From Luzula sylvatica (taxonomy: Eukaryota > Streptophyta > Magnoliopsida > Poales > Juncaceae), in contig CAMPEJ010000012.1 in NCBI GenBank assembly GCA_946800325.1, positions 1 to 64,000 of the forward strand: a stretch of 64,000 bases of DNA, in the 5' to 3' direction. This document shows positions 42,001 to 53,830 of this stretch, in pieces. Position 1 is the stretch's first letter; every line of letters begins with the position of its first letter. Both the position numbers and the translations under genes were made by a program. The notes under the pieces are model-generated. The model had not been told where the DNA came from. It made no database searches and was given only the letters and a program-made list of their open reading frames with translations.

Positions 42001-43740
42001 CAAAACAATCTGTTTATGCTTTGGGGAGTTCAAATAACGTATTTTGAGATCATTTGAATCGTATGTTTTACTACATAACATTTCACCAAAATTTACAAAC
42101 ACTAAGAAAGTTTGTTTTTCGATTCAAAACAATTTGTCTATGCTTTGGGGAGTTCAAATAACATATTTGTAGATCATTCGAATCGTATCTTTTACCACAT
42201 AACATTTCACCAAAATTTACAAACACTAAGAAAGTTTGTTTTTCGATTCAAAACAATCTGTTTGTGCTTTGGGGAGTTCAAATAACGTATTTTGAGATCA
42301 TTTGAATCGTATCTTTTACTACATAACATTTCACCAAAATTTACAAACACTAAGAAAGTTTGTTTTTCGATTCAAAACAATCTGTTTCTGCTTTGGGGAG
42401 TTCAAATAACGTATTTCGAGATCATTTGAATCGTATCTTTTACCACATAACACTTCACCAAAATTTACAAACACTAAGAAAGTTTGTTTTTCGATTCAAA
42501 ACAATCTGTTTGTGCTTTGGGGAGTTCAAATAACGTATTTTGAGATCATTTGAATCGTATCTTTTACTACATAACATTTCACCAAAATTTACAAACACTA
42601 AGAAAGTTTGTTTTTCGATTCAAAACAATCTGTTTATGCTTTGGGGAGTTCAAATAACGTATTTTGAGATCATTTGAATCGTATCTTTTACCACATAACA
42701 TTTCACCAAAATTTACAAACACTAAGAAAGTTTGTTTTTCGATTCAAAATAATCTGTTTATGCTTTGGGGAGTTCAAATAACGTATTTTGAGATCATTTG
42801 AATCGTATCTTTTACCACATAACATTTCACCAAAATTTACAAATACTAAGAAAGTTTGTTTTTCGATTCAAAACAATCTGTTTATGCTTTGGGGAGTTCA
42901 AATAACGTATTTTGAGATCATTTGAATCGTATCTTTTACCACATAACATTTCACCAAACTTTACAAACACTAAGAAAGTTTGTTTTTCGATTCAAAACAA
43001 TCTGTTTATGCTTTGGGGAGTTCAAATAACGTATTTTGAGATCATTTGAATCGTATGTTTTACTACATAACATTTCACCAAAATTTACAAACACTAAGAA
43101 AGTTTGTTTTTCGATTCAAAACAATTTGTCTATGCTTTGGGGAGTTCAAATAACATATTTGTAGATCATTCGAATCGTATCTTTTACCACATAACATTTC
43201 ACCAAAATTTACAAACACTAAGAAAGTTTGTTTTTCGATTCAAAACAATCTGTTTGTGCTTTGGGGAGTTCAAATAACGTATTTTGAGATCATTTGAATC
43301 GTATCTTTTACTACATAACATTTCACCAAAATTTACAAACACTAAGAAAGTTTGTTTTTCGATTCAAAACAATCTGTTTCTGCTTTGGGGAGTTCAAATA
43401 ACGTATTTCGAGATCATTTGAATCGTATCTTTTACCACATAACACTTCACCAAAATTTACAAACACTAAGAAAGTTTGTTTTTCGATTCAAAACAATCTG
43501 TTTGTGCTTTGGGGAGTTCAAATAACGTATTTTGAGATCATTTGAATCGTATCTTTTACTACATAACATTTCACCAAAATTTACAAACACTAAGAAAGTT
43601 TGTTTTTCGATTCAAAACAATCTGTTTATGCTTTGGGGAGTTCAAATAACGTATTTTGAGATCATTTGAATCGTATCTTTTACCACATAACATTTCACCA
43701 AAATTTACAAACACTAAGAAAGTTTGTTTTTCGATTCAAA
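39040..43740. repeat. 8-monomer higher-order repeat (992 bp), first run
   Basis: The caaactttac marker falls at 39983, 40975, 41967 and 42959, always 992 bp apart. The unit order is: caaactttac; gtatgttttac ending ttgtctatgc; catatttgtag ending ctgtttgtgc; tacta ending ctgtttctgc; aacacttcac ending ctgtttgtgc; tacta; aaataatctg; aaatactaag. Two alternating variants of the aacactt monomer exist, one with ttttacgatt (39515, 41499) and one with gtatttcgag (40433, 42417, 43409), so a 16-monomer unit of 1984 bp is also visible. In the copies near 39.06 and 41.05 kb the gtatgttttac monomer is replaced and catatttgtag occurs twice in a row. Confidence 0.88.
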
Positions 43741-44870
43741 ACAATCTGTTTATGCTTTGGGGATTTCAAATAACGTATATTGAGATCATTTGAATCGTAT
43801 CTTTTACTACATAACATTTCACCAAAATTTACAAACACTAAGAAAGTTTGTTTTTCGATTCAAAACAATCTGTTTATGCTTTCGGGATTTCAAATAACGT
43901 ATTTTGAGATCATTTGAATCGTATCTTTTACCACATAACATTTCACCAAAATTTACAAACACTAAGAAAGTTTAATTTTCGATTCAAAACAATCTGTTTA
44001 TGCTTTGGGGAGTTCAAATAACGTATTTTGAGATCATTTGAATCGTATCTTTTACTACATAACATTTCACCAAAATTTACAAACACTAAGAAAGTTTGTT
44101 TTTCGAATCAAAACAATTTGTTTATCCTTTGGGGAGTTCAAATAACATATTTGTAGATCATTCGAATCGTATCTTTTACCACATAACATTACACCAAAAT
44201 TTACAAACACTAAGAAAGTTTGTTTTTCGATTCAAAACAATCTGTTTGTGCTTTGGGGAGTTCAAATAACGTATTTTGAGATCATTGGAATCGTATCTTT
44301 TACTACATAACATTTCACCAAAATTTACAAACACTAAGAAAGTTTGTTTTTCGATTCAAAACAATCTGTTTCTGCTTTGGGGAGTTCAAATAATGTATTT
44401 TGAGATCATTTGAATCGTATCTTTTACCACATAACATTTCACCAAAATTTACAAACACTAAGAAAGTTTGTTTTTCGATTCAAAACAATATGCTTTGGGG
44501 AGTTCAAATAACGTATTTTGAGATCATTGGAATCGTATCTTTTACCACATAACATTTCACAAAAATTTACAAACACTAAGAAAGTTTGTTTTTCGATTCA
44601 AAACAATTTGTTTATGCTTTGGGGAGTTCAAATAACGTATTTAGAGATCATTTGAATCGTATCTTTTACCACATAACATTTCACCAAAATTTACAAACAC
44701 TAAGAAAGTTTGTTTTTCGATTCAAAACAATCTGTTTATGCTTTGGGGAGTTCAAATAACGTATTTTGAGATCATTTGAATCGTATGTTTTACTACATAA
44801 CATTTCACCAAAATTTACAAACACTAAGAAAGTTTGTTTTTCGATTCAAAACAATTTGTCTATGCTTTGG
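43740..44870. repeat. Block of another HOR family inside the 8-monomer HOR
   Basis: The 992-bp rhythm breaks here. The segment has the markers of the 32.1-35.5 and 37.4-38.4 kb families: ggggatttc with gtatattgag, ctttcgggattt, gtttaatttt (43970), gaatcaaaac with tatcctttgg (about 44113), catatttgtag with acattacacc, attggaa with tacta, aatg, attggaa with cacaaaaatt and cgtatttagag. Near 44.87 kb the 8-monomer order resumes. About nine monomers were therefore exchanged or copied in while the 124-bp register was kept, apart from a 6-bp deletion. Confidence 0.75.
44481..44500. other. 6-bp deletion in a monomer
   Basis: The usual acaatctgtttatgcttt reads acaatatgcttt, removing six bases and leaving a 118-bp monomer, the shortest in the window. 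It lies inside the exchanged block and is absent from the related copies at 32.7 and 34.4 kb, so it is private and relatively young. Confidence 0.88.
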
Positions 44871-47212
44871 GGAGTTCAAATAACATATTTGTAGATCATT
44901 CGAATCGTATCTTTTACCACATAACATTTCACCAAAATTTACAAACACTAAGAAAGTTTGTTTTTCGATTCAAAACAATCTGTTTGTGCTTTGGGGAGTT
45001 CAAATAACGTATTTTGAGATCATTTGAATCGTATCTTTTACTACATAACATTTCACCAAAATTTACAAACACTAAGAAAGTTTGTTTTTCGATTCAAAAC
45101 AATCTGTTTCTGCTTTGGGGAGTTCAAATAACGTATTTTGAGATCATTTGAATCGTATCTTTTACCACATAACACTTCACCAAAATATACAAACACTAAG
45201 AAAGTTTGTTTTACGATTCAAAACAATCTGTTTGTGCTTTGGGGAGTTCAAATAACGTATTTTGAGATCATTTGAATCGTATCTTTTACTACATAACATT
45301 TCACCAAAATTTACAAACACTAAGAAAGTTTGTTTTTCGATTCAAAACAATCTGTTTATGCTTTGGGGAGTTCAAATAACGTATTTTGAGATCATTTGAA
45401 TCGTATCTTTTACCACATAACATTTCACCAAAATTTACAAACACTAAGAAAGTTTGTTTTTCGATTCAAAATAATCTGTTTATGCTTTGGGGAGTTCAAA
45501 TAACGTATTTTGAGATCATTTGAATCGTATCTTTTACCACATAACATTTCACCAAAATTTACAAATACTAAGAAAGTTTGTTTTTCGATTCAAAACAATC
45601 TGTTTATGCTTTGGGGAGTTCAAATAACGTATTTTGAGATCATTTGAATCGTATCTTTTACCACATAACATTTCACCAAACTTTACAAACACTAAGAAAG
45701 TTTGTTTTTCGATTCAAAACAATCTGTTTATGCTTTGGGGAGTTCAAATAACGTATTTTGAGATCATTTGAATCGTATGTTTTACTACATAACATTTCAC
45801 CAAAATTTACAAACACTAAGAAAGTTTGTTTTTCGATTCAAAACAATTTGTCTATGCTTTGGGGAGTTCAAATAACATATTTGTAGATCATTCGAATCGT
45901 ATCTTTTACCACATAACATTTCACCAAAATTTACAAACACTAAGAAAGTTTGTTTTTCGATTCAAAACAATCTGTTTGTGCTTTGGGGAGTTCAAATAAC
46001 GTATTTTGACATCATTTGAATCGTATCTTTTACTACATAACATTTCACCAAAATTTACAAACACTAAGAAAGTTTGTTTTTCGATTCAAAACAATCTGTT
46101 TCTGCTTTGGGGAGTTCAAATAACGTATTTCGAGATCATTTGAATCGTATCTTTTACCACATAACACTTCACCAAAATTTACAAACACTAAGAAAGTTTG
46201 TTTTTCGATTCAAAACAATCTGTTTGTGCTTTGGGGAGTTCAAATAACGTATTTTGAGATCATTTGAATCGTATCTTTTACTACATAACATTTCACCAAA
46301 ATTTACAAACACTAAGAAAGTTTGTTTTTCGATTCAAAACAATCTGTTTATGCTTTGGGGAGTTCAAATAACGTATTTTGAGATCATTTGAATCGTATCT
46401 TTTACCACATAACATTTCACCAAAATTTACAAACACTAAGAAAGTTTGTTTTTCGATTCAAAATAATCTGTTTATGCTTTGGGGAGTTCAAATAACGTAT
46501 TTTGAGATCATTTGAATCGTATCTTTTACCACATAACATTTCACCAAAATTTACAAATACTAAGAAAGTTTGTTTTTCGATTCAAAACAATCTGTTTATG
46601 CTTTGGGGAGTTCAAATAACGTATTTTGAGATCATTTGAATCGTATCTTTTACCACATAACATTTCACCAAACTTTACAAACACTAAGAAAGTTTGTTTT
46701 TCGATTCAAAACAATCTGTTTATGCTTTGGGGAGTTCAAATAACGTATTTTGAGATCATTTGAATCGTATGTTTTACTACATAACATTTCACCAAAATTT
46801 ACAAACACTAAGAAAGTTTGTTTTTCGATTCAAAACAATTTGTCTATGCTTTGGGGAGTTCAAATAACATATTTGTAGATCATTCGAATCGTATCTTTTA
46901 CCACATAACATTTCACCAAAATTTACAAACACTAAGAAAGTTTGTTTTTCGATTCAAAACAATCTGTTTGTGCTTTGGGGAGTTCAAATAACGTATTTTG
47001 AGATCATTTGAATCGTATCTTTTACTACATAACATTTCACCAAAATTTACAAACACTAAGAAAGTTTGTTTTTCGATTCAAAACAATCTGTTTCTGCTTT
47101 GGGGAGTTCAAATAACGTATTTCGAGATCATTTGAATCGTATCTTTTACCACATAACACTTCACCAAAATTTACAAACACTAAGAAAGTTTGTTTTTCGA
47201 TTCAAAACAATA
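44870..47212. repeat. 8-monomer higher-order repeat (992 bp), second run
   Basis: The same eight-subtype order as in the first run returns, with caaactttac at 45681 and 46673 (992 bp apart). The aacactt variants are ttttacgatt at 45213 and gtatttcgag at 46131 and 47123. The variant order a, b, b resembles the end of the first run. Private changes include caaaatatac near 45185 and gacatcattt near 46010. Confidence 0.85.
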
Positions 47213-50200
47213 TGTTTGTGCTTTGGGGAGTTCAAATAACGTATTTTGAGATCATTTGAATCGTATCTTTTACTACATAACATTTCACCAAAATTTACAA
47301 ACACTAAGAAAGTTTGTTTTTCGATTCAAAACAATCTGTTTATGCTTTGGGGAGTTCAAATAACGTATTTTGAGATCATTTGAATCGTATCTTTTACCAC
47401 ATAACATTTCACCAAAATTTACAAACACTAAGAAAGTTTGTTTTTCGATTCAAAATAATCTGTTTATGCTTTGGGGAGTTCAAATAACGTATTTTGAGAT
47501 CATTTGAATCGTATCTTTTACCACATAACATTTCACCAAAATTTACAAATACTAAGAAAGTTTGTTTTTCGATTCAAAACAATCTGTTTATGCTTTGGGG
47601 AGTTCAAATAACGTATTTTGAGATCATTTGAATCCTATCTTTTACCACATAACATTTCACCAAAATTTACAAACACTAAGAAAGTTTGATTTTCGATTCA
47701 ACACAATCTATTTATGCGTTGGGGAGTTCAAATAACGTATTTTGAGATCATTTGAATCGTATCTTTTACTACATAACATTTCACCAAAATTTACAAACAC
47801 TAAGAAAGTTTGTTTTTCGATTCAAAACAATTTGTCTATGCTTTGGGGAGTTCAAATAACATATTTTTAGATCATTCGAATCGTATCTTTTACCACATAA
47901 CATTTCACCTAAATTTACAAACACTAAGAAAGTTTGTTTTTCGATTCAAAACAATATGTTTATGCTTTGGGGAGTTCAAATAACGTATTTTGAGATCATT
48001 TGAATCGTATCTTTTACTACATAACATTTCACCAAAATTTACAAACACTAAGAAAGTTTGTTTTTCGATTCAAAACAATATGTTTATGCTTTGGGGTGTT
48101 CAAATAACGTATTTTGAGATCATTTGAATCGTATCTTTTACCACATAACATTTCACCAAAATTTACAAACACTAAGAAAGTTTGTTTTTCGATTCAAAAC
48201 AATCTGTTTATGCTTTGGGGAGTTCAAATAACGTATTTTGAGATCATTTGAATCGTATCTTTTACCACATAACATTTCACCAAAATTTACAAACACTAAG
48301 AAAGTTTGTTTTTCGATTCAAAACAATCTGTTTATGCTTTGGGGAGTTCAAATAACGTATTTTGAGATCATTGGAATCGTATCTTTTACTACATAACATT
48401 TCACCTAAATTTACAAACACTAAGAAAGTTTTTTTTTCGATTCAAAACAATATGTTTATGCTTTGGGGAGTTCAAATAACGTATTTTGAGATCATTTGAA
48501 TCGTATCTTTTACTACATAACATTTCACCAAAATTTACAAACACTAAGAAAGTTTGTTTTTCGATTCAAAACAATCTGTTTCTGCTTTGGGGAGTTCAAA
48601 TAATGTATTTTGAGATCATTTGAATCGTATCTTTTACCACATAACATTTCACCAAAATTTACAAACACTAAGAAAGTTTGTTTTTCGATTCAAAACAATC
48701 TGTTTATGCTTTGGGGATTTCAAATAACGTATTTTGAGATCATTTGAATCGTATGTTTTACTACATAACATTTCACCAAAATTTACAAACACTAAGAAAG
48801 TTTGTTTTTCGATTCAAAACAATTTGTCTATGCTTTGGGGAGTTCAAATAACATATTTGTAGATCATTCGAATCGTATCTTTTACCACATAACATTTCAC
48901 CAAAATTTACAAACACTAAGAAAGTTTGTTTTTCGATTCAAAACAATCTGTTTATGCTTTGGGGAGTTCAAATAACGTATTTTGAGATCATTTGAATCGT
49001 ATCTTTTACTACATAACATTTCACCAAAATTTACAAACACTAAGAAAGTTTGTTTTTCGATTCAAAACAATCTGTTTGTGCTTTGGGGAGTTCAAATAAC
49101 GTATTTTGAGATCATTTGAATCGTATCTTTTACTACATAACATTTCACCAAAATTTACAAACACTAAGAAAGTTTGTTTTTCGATTCAAAACAATCTGTT
49201 TATGCTTTGGGGAGTTCAAATAACGTATTTTGAGATCATTTGAATCGTATCTTTTACCACATAACATTTCACCAAAATTTACAAACACTAAGAAAGTTTG
49301 TTTTTCGATTCAAAATAATCTGTTTATGCTTTGGGGAGTTCAAATAACGTATTTTGAGATCATTTGAATCGTATCTTTTACCACATAACATTTCACCAAA
49401 ATTTACAAATACTAAGAAAGTTTGTTTTTCGATTCAAAACAATCTGTTTATGCTTTGGGGAGTTCAAATAACGTATTTTGAGATCATTTGAATCCTATCT
49501 TTTACCACATAACATTTCACCAAAATTTACAAACACTAAGAAAGTTTGATTTTCGATTCAACACAATCTATTTATGCGTTGGGGAGTTCAAATAACGTAT
49601 TTTGAGATCATTTGAATCGTATCTTTTACTACATAACATTTCACCAAAATTTACAAACACTAAGAAAGTTTGTTTTTCGATTCAAAACAATTTGTCTATG
49701 CTTTGGGGAGTTCAAATAACATATTTTTAGATCATTCGAATCGTATCTTTTACCACATAACATTTCACCTAAATTTACAAACACTAAGAAAGTTTGTTTT
49801 TCGATTCAAAACAATATGTTTATGCTTTGGGGAGTTCAAATAACGTATTTTGAGATCATTTGAATCGTATCTTTTACTACATAACATTTCACCAAAATTT
49901 ACAAACACTAAGAAAGTTTGTTTTTCGATTCAAAACAATATGTTTATGCTTTGGGGTGTTCAAATAACGTATTTTGAGATCATTTGAATCGTATCTTTTA
50001 CCACATAACATTTCACCAAAATTTACAAACACTAAGAAAGTTTGTTTTTCGATTCAAAACAATCTGTTTATGCTTTGGGGAGTTCAAATAACGTATTTTG
50101 AGATCATTTGAATCGTATCTTTTACCACATAACATTTCACCAAAATTTACAAACACTAAGAAAGTTTGTTTTTCGATTCAAAACAATCTGTTTATGCTTT

Positions 50201-50813
50201 GGGGAGTTCAAATAACGTATTTTGAGATCATTGGAATCGTATCTTTTACTACATAACATTTCACCTAAATTTACAAACACTAAGAAAGTTTTTTTTTCGA
50301 TTCAAAACAATATGTTTATGCTTTGGGGAGTTCAAATAACGTATTTTGAGATCATTTGAATCGTATCTTTTACTACATAACATTTCACCAAAATTTACAA
50401 ACACTAAGAAAGTTTGTTTTTCGATTCAAAACAATCTGTTTCTGCTTTGGGGAGTTCAAATAATGTATTTTGAGATCATTTGAATCGTATCTTTTACCAC
50501 ATAACATTTCACCAAAATTTACAAACACTAAGAAAGTTTGTTTTTCGATTCAAAACAATCTGTTTATGCTTTGGGGATTTCAAATAACGTATTTTGAGAT
50601 CATTTGAATCGTATGTTTTACTACATAACATTTCACCAAAATTTACAAACACTAAGAAAGTTTGTTTTTCGATTCAAAACAATTTGTCTATGCTTTGGGG
50701 AGTTCAAATAACATATTTGTAGATCATTCGAATCGTATCTTTTACCACATAACATTTCACCAAAATTTACAAACACTAAGAAAGTTTGTTTTTCGATTCA
50801 AAACAATCTGTTT
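47213..50813. repeat. Tandem duplication of fifteen monomers, identical over 1741 bp
   Basis: Line-by-line comparison shows 47213-48953 and 49073-50813 identical at an 1860-bp offset. They are bounded by single differences (47212 a against c; 48954 a against g), and outside these points the sequences diverge by subtype. Shared rare markers are ttcaacacaa with tatgcgttgg (47702/49562), cacctaaatt, ggggtgttc and agtttttttttcg (48428/50288). Identity over fourteen monomers in an array whose units otherwise differ points to a very recent exchange, or to an assembly duplication. Confidence 0.88.
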
Positions 50814-53800
50814 GTGCTTTGGGGAGTTCAAATAACGTATTTTGAGATCATTTGAATCGTATCTTTTACTACATAACATTTCACCAAAATTTACAAACAC
50901 TAAGAAAGTTTGTTTTTCGATTCAAAACAATCTGTTTCTGCTTTGGGGAGTTCAAATAACGTATTTCGAGATCATTTGAATCGTATCTTTTACCACATAA
51001 CACTTCACCAAAATTTACAAACACTAAGAAAGTTTGTTTTTCGATTCAAAACAATCTGTTTGTGCTTTGGGGAGTTCAAATAACGTATTTTGAGATCATT
51101 TGAATCGTATCTTTTACTACATAACATTTCACCAAAATTTACAAACACTAAGAAAGTTTGTTTTTCGATTCAAAACAATCTGTTTATGCTTTGGGGAGTT
51201 CAAATAACGTATTTTGAGATCATTTGAATCGTATCTTTTACCACATAACATTTCACCAAAATTTACAAACACTAAGAAAGTTTGTTTTTCGATTCAAAAT
51301 AATCTGTTTATGCTTTGGGGAGTTCAAATAACGTATTTTGAGATCATTTGAATCGTATCTTTTACCACATAACATTTCACCAAAATTTACAAATACTAAG
51401 AAAGTTTGTTTTTCGATTCAAAACAATCTGTTTATGCTTTGGGGAGTTCAAATAACGTATTTTGAGATCATTTGAATCCTATCTTTTACCACATAACATT
51501 TCACCAAAATTTACAAACACTAAGAAAGTTTGATTTTCGATTCAACACAATCTATTTATGCGTTGGGGAGTTCAAATAACGTATTTTGAGATCATTTGAA
51601 TCGTATATTTTACCACATAACATTTCACCAAAATTTACAAATACTAAGAAAGTTTGTTTTTCGATTCAAAACAATCTGTTTATGCTTTGGGGAGTTCAAA
51701 TAACGTATTTTGAGATCATTTGAATCGTATCTTTTACCACATAACATTTCACCAAACTTTACAAACACTAAGAAAGTTTGTTTTTCGATTCAAAACAATC
51801 TGTTTATGCTTTGGGGAGTTCAAATAACGTATTTTGAGATCATTTGAATCGTATGTTTTACTACATAACATTTCACCAAAATTTACAAACACTAAGAAAG
51901 TTTGTTTTTCGATTCAAAACAATTTGTCTATGCTTTGGGGAGTTCAAATAACATATTTGTAGATCATTCGAATCGTATCTTTTACCACATAACATTTCAC
52001 CAAAATTTACAAACACTAAGAAAGTTTGTTTTTCGATTCAAAACAATCTGTTTGTGCTTTGGGGAGTTCAAATAACGTATTTTGAGATCATTTGAATCGT
52101 ATCTTTTACTACATAACATTTCACCAAAATTTACAAACACTAAGAAAGTTTGTTTTTCGATTCAAAACAATCTGTTTCTGCTTTGGGGAGTTCAAATAAC
52201 GTATTTCGAGATCATTTGAATCGTATCTTTTACCACATAACACTTCACCAAAATTTACAAACACTAAGAAAGTTTGTTTTTCGATTCAAAACAATCTGTT
52301 TGTGCTTTGGGGAGTTCAAATAACGTATTTTGAGATCATTTGAATCGTATCTTTTACTACATAACATTTCACCAAAATTTACAAACACTAAGAAAGTTTG
52401 TTTTTCGATTCAAAACAATCTGTTTATGCTTTGGGGAGTTCAAATAACGTATTTTGAGATCATTTGAATCGTATCTTTTACCACATAACATTTCACCAAA
52501 ATTTACAAACACTAAGAAAGTTTGTTTTTCGATTCAAAATAATCTGTTTATGCTTTGGGGAGTTCAAATAACGTATTTTGTGATCATTTGAATCGTATCT
52601 TTTACCACATAACATTTCACCAAAATTTACAAATACTAAGAAAGTTTGTTTTTCGATTCAAAACAATCTGTTTATGCTTTGGGGAGTTCAAATAACGTAT
52701 TTTGAGATCATTTGAATCCTATCTTTTACCACATAACATTTCACCAAAATTTACAAACACTAAGAAAGTTTGATTTTCGATTCAACACAATCTATTTATG
52801 CGTTGGGGAGTTCAAATAACGTATTTTGAGATCATTTGAATCGTATCTTTTACTACATAACATTTCACCAAAATTTACAAACACTAAGAAAGTTTGTTTT
52901 TCGATTCAAAACAATTTGTCTATGCTTTGGGGAGTTCAAATAACATATTTTTAGATCATTCGAATCGTATCTTTTACCACATAACATTTCACCTAAATTT
53001 ACAAACACTAAGATAGTTTGTTTTTCGATTCAAAACAATATGTTTATGCTTTGGGGAGTTCAAATAACGTATTTTGAGATCATTTGAATCGTATCTTTTA
53101 CTACATAACATTTCACCAAAATTTACAAACACTAAGAAAGTTTGTTTTTCGATTCAAAACAATATGTTTATGCTTTGGGGTGTTCAAATAACGTATTTTG
53201 AGATCATTTGAATCGTATCTTTTACCACATAACATTTCACCAAAATTTACAAACACTAAGAAAGTTTGTTTTTCGATTCAAAACAATCTGTTTATGCTTT
53301 GGGGAGTTCAAATAACGTATTTTGAGATCATTTGAATCGTATCTTTTACCACATAACATTTCACCAAAATTTACAAACACTAAGAAAGTTTGTTTTTCGA
53401 TTCAAAACAATCTGTTTATGCTTTGGGGAGTTCAAATAACGTATTTTGAGATCATTGGAATCGTATCTTTTACTACATAACATTTCACCTAAATTTACAA
53501 ACACTAAGAAAGTTTTTTTTTCGATTCAAAACAATATGTTTATGCTTTGGGGAGTTCAAATAACGTATTTTGAGATCATTTGAATCGTATCTTTTACTAC
53601 ATAACATTTCACCAAAATTTACAAACACTAAGAAAGTTTGTTTTTCGATTCAAAACAATCTGTTTCTGCTTTGGGGAGTTCAAATAATGTATTTTGAGAT
53701 CATTTGAATCGTATCTTTTACCACATAACATTTCACCAAAATTTACAAACACTAAGAAAGTTTGTTTTTCGATTCAAAACAATCTGTTTATGCTTTGGGG

Positions 53801-53830
53801 ATTTCAAATAACGTATTTTGAGATCATTTG
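50813..53830. repeat. 8-monomer HOR remnants and third copy of the 15-monomer block
   Basis: From 50.8 to 52.4 kb the 8-monomer HOR order returns (gtatttcgag at 50967 and 52207, caaactttac at 51757). From about 52.4 to 53.83 kb the ttcaacacaa/tatgcgttgg block is present again (52786), 5084 bp (41 monomers) from its first copy, including agtttttttttcg at 53512. This third copy has private changes (tttgtgatc near 52580, aagatagttt near 53013), so it is older than the identical pair. A monomer with tatattttac near 51606 joins two truncated HOR units. Confidence 0.82.

Noticed and set aside
44481..44500. Transposon insertion or excision scar at the 6-bp deletion
   Set aside because: There is no target duplication, terminal repeat or foreign sequence; a simple slippage or deletion is enough.
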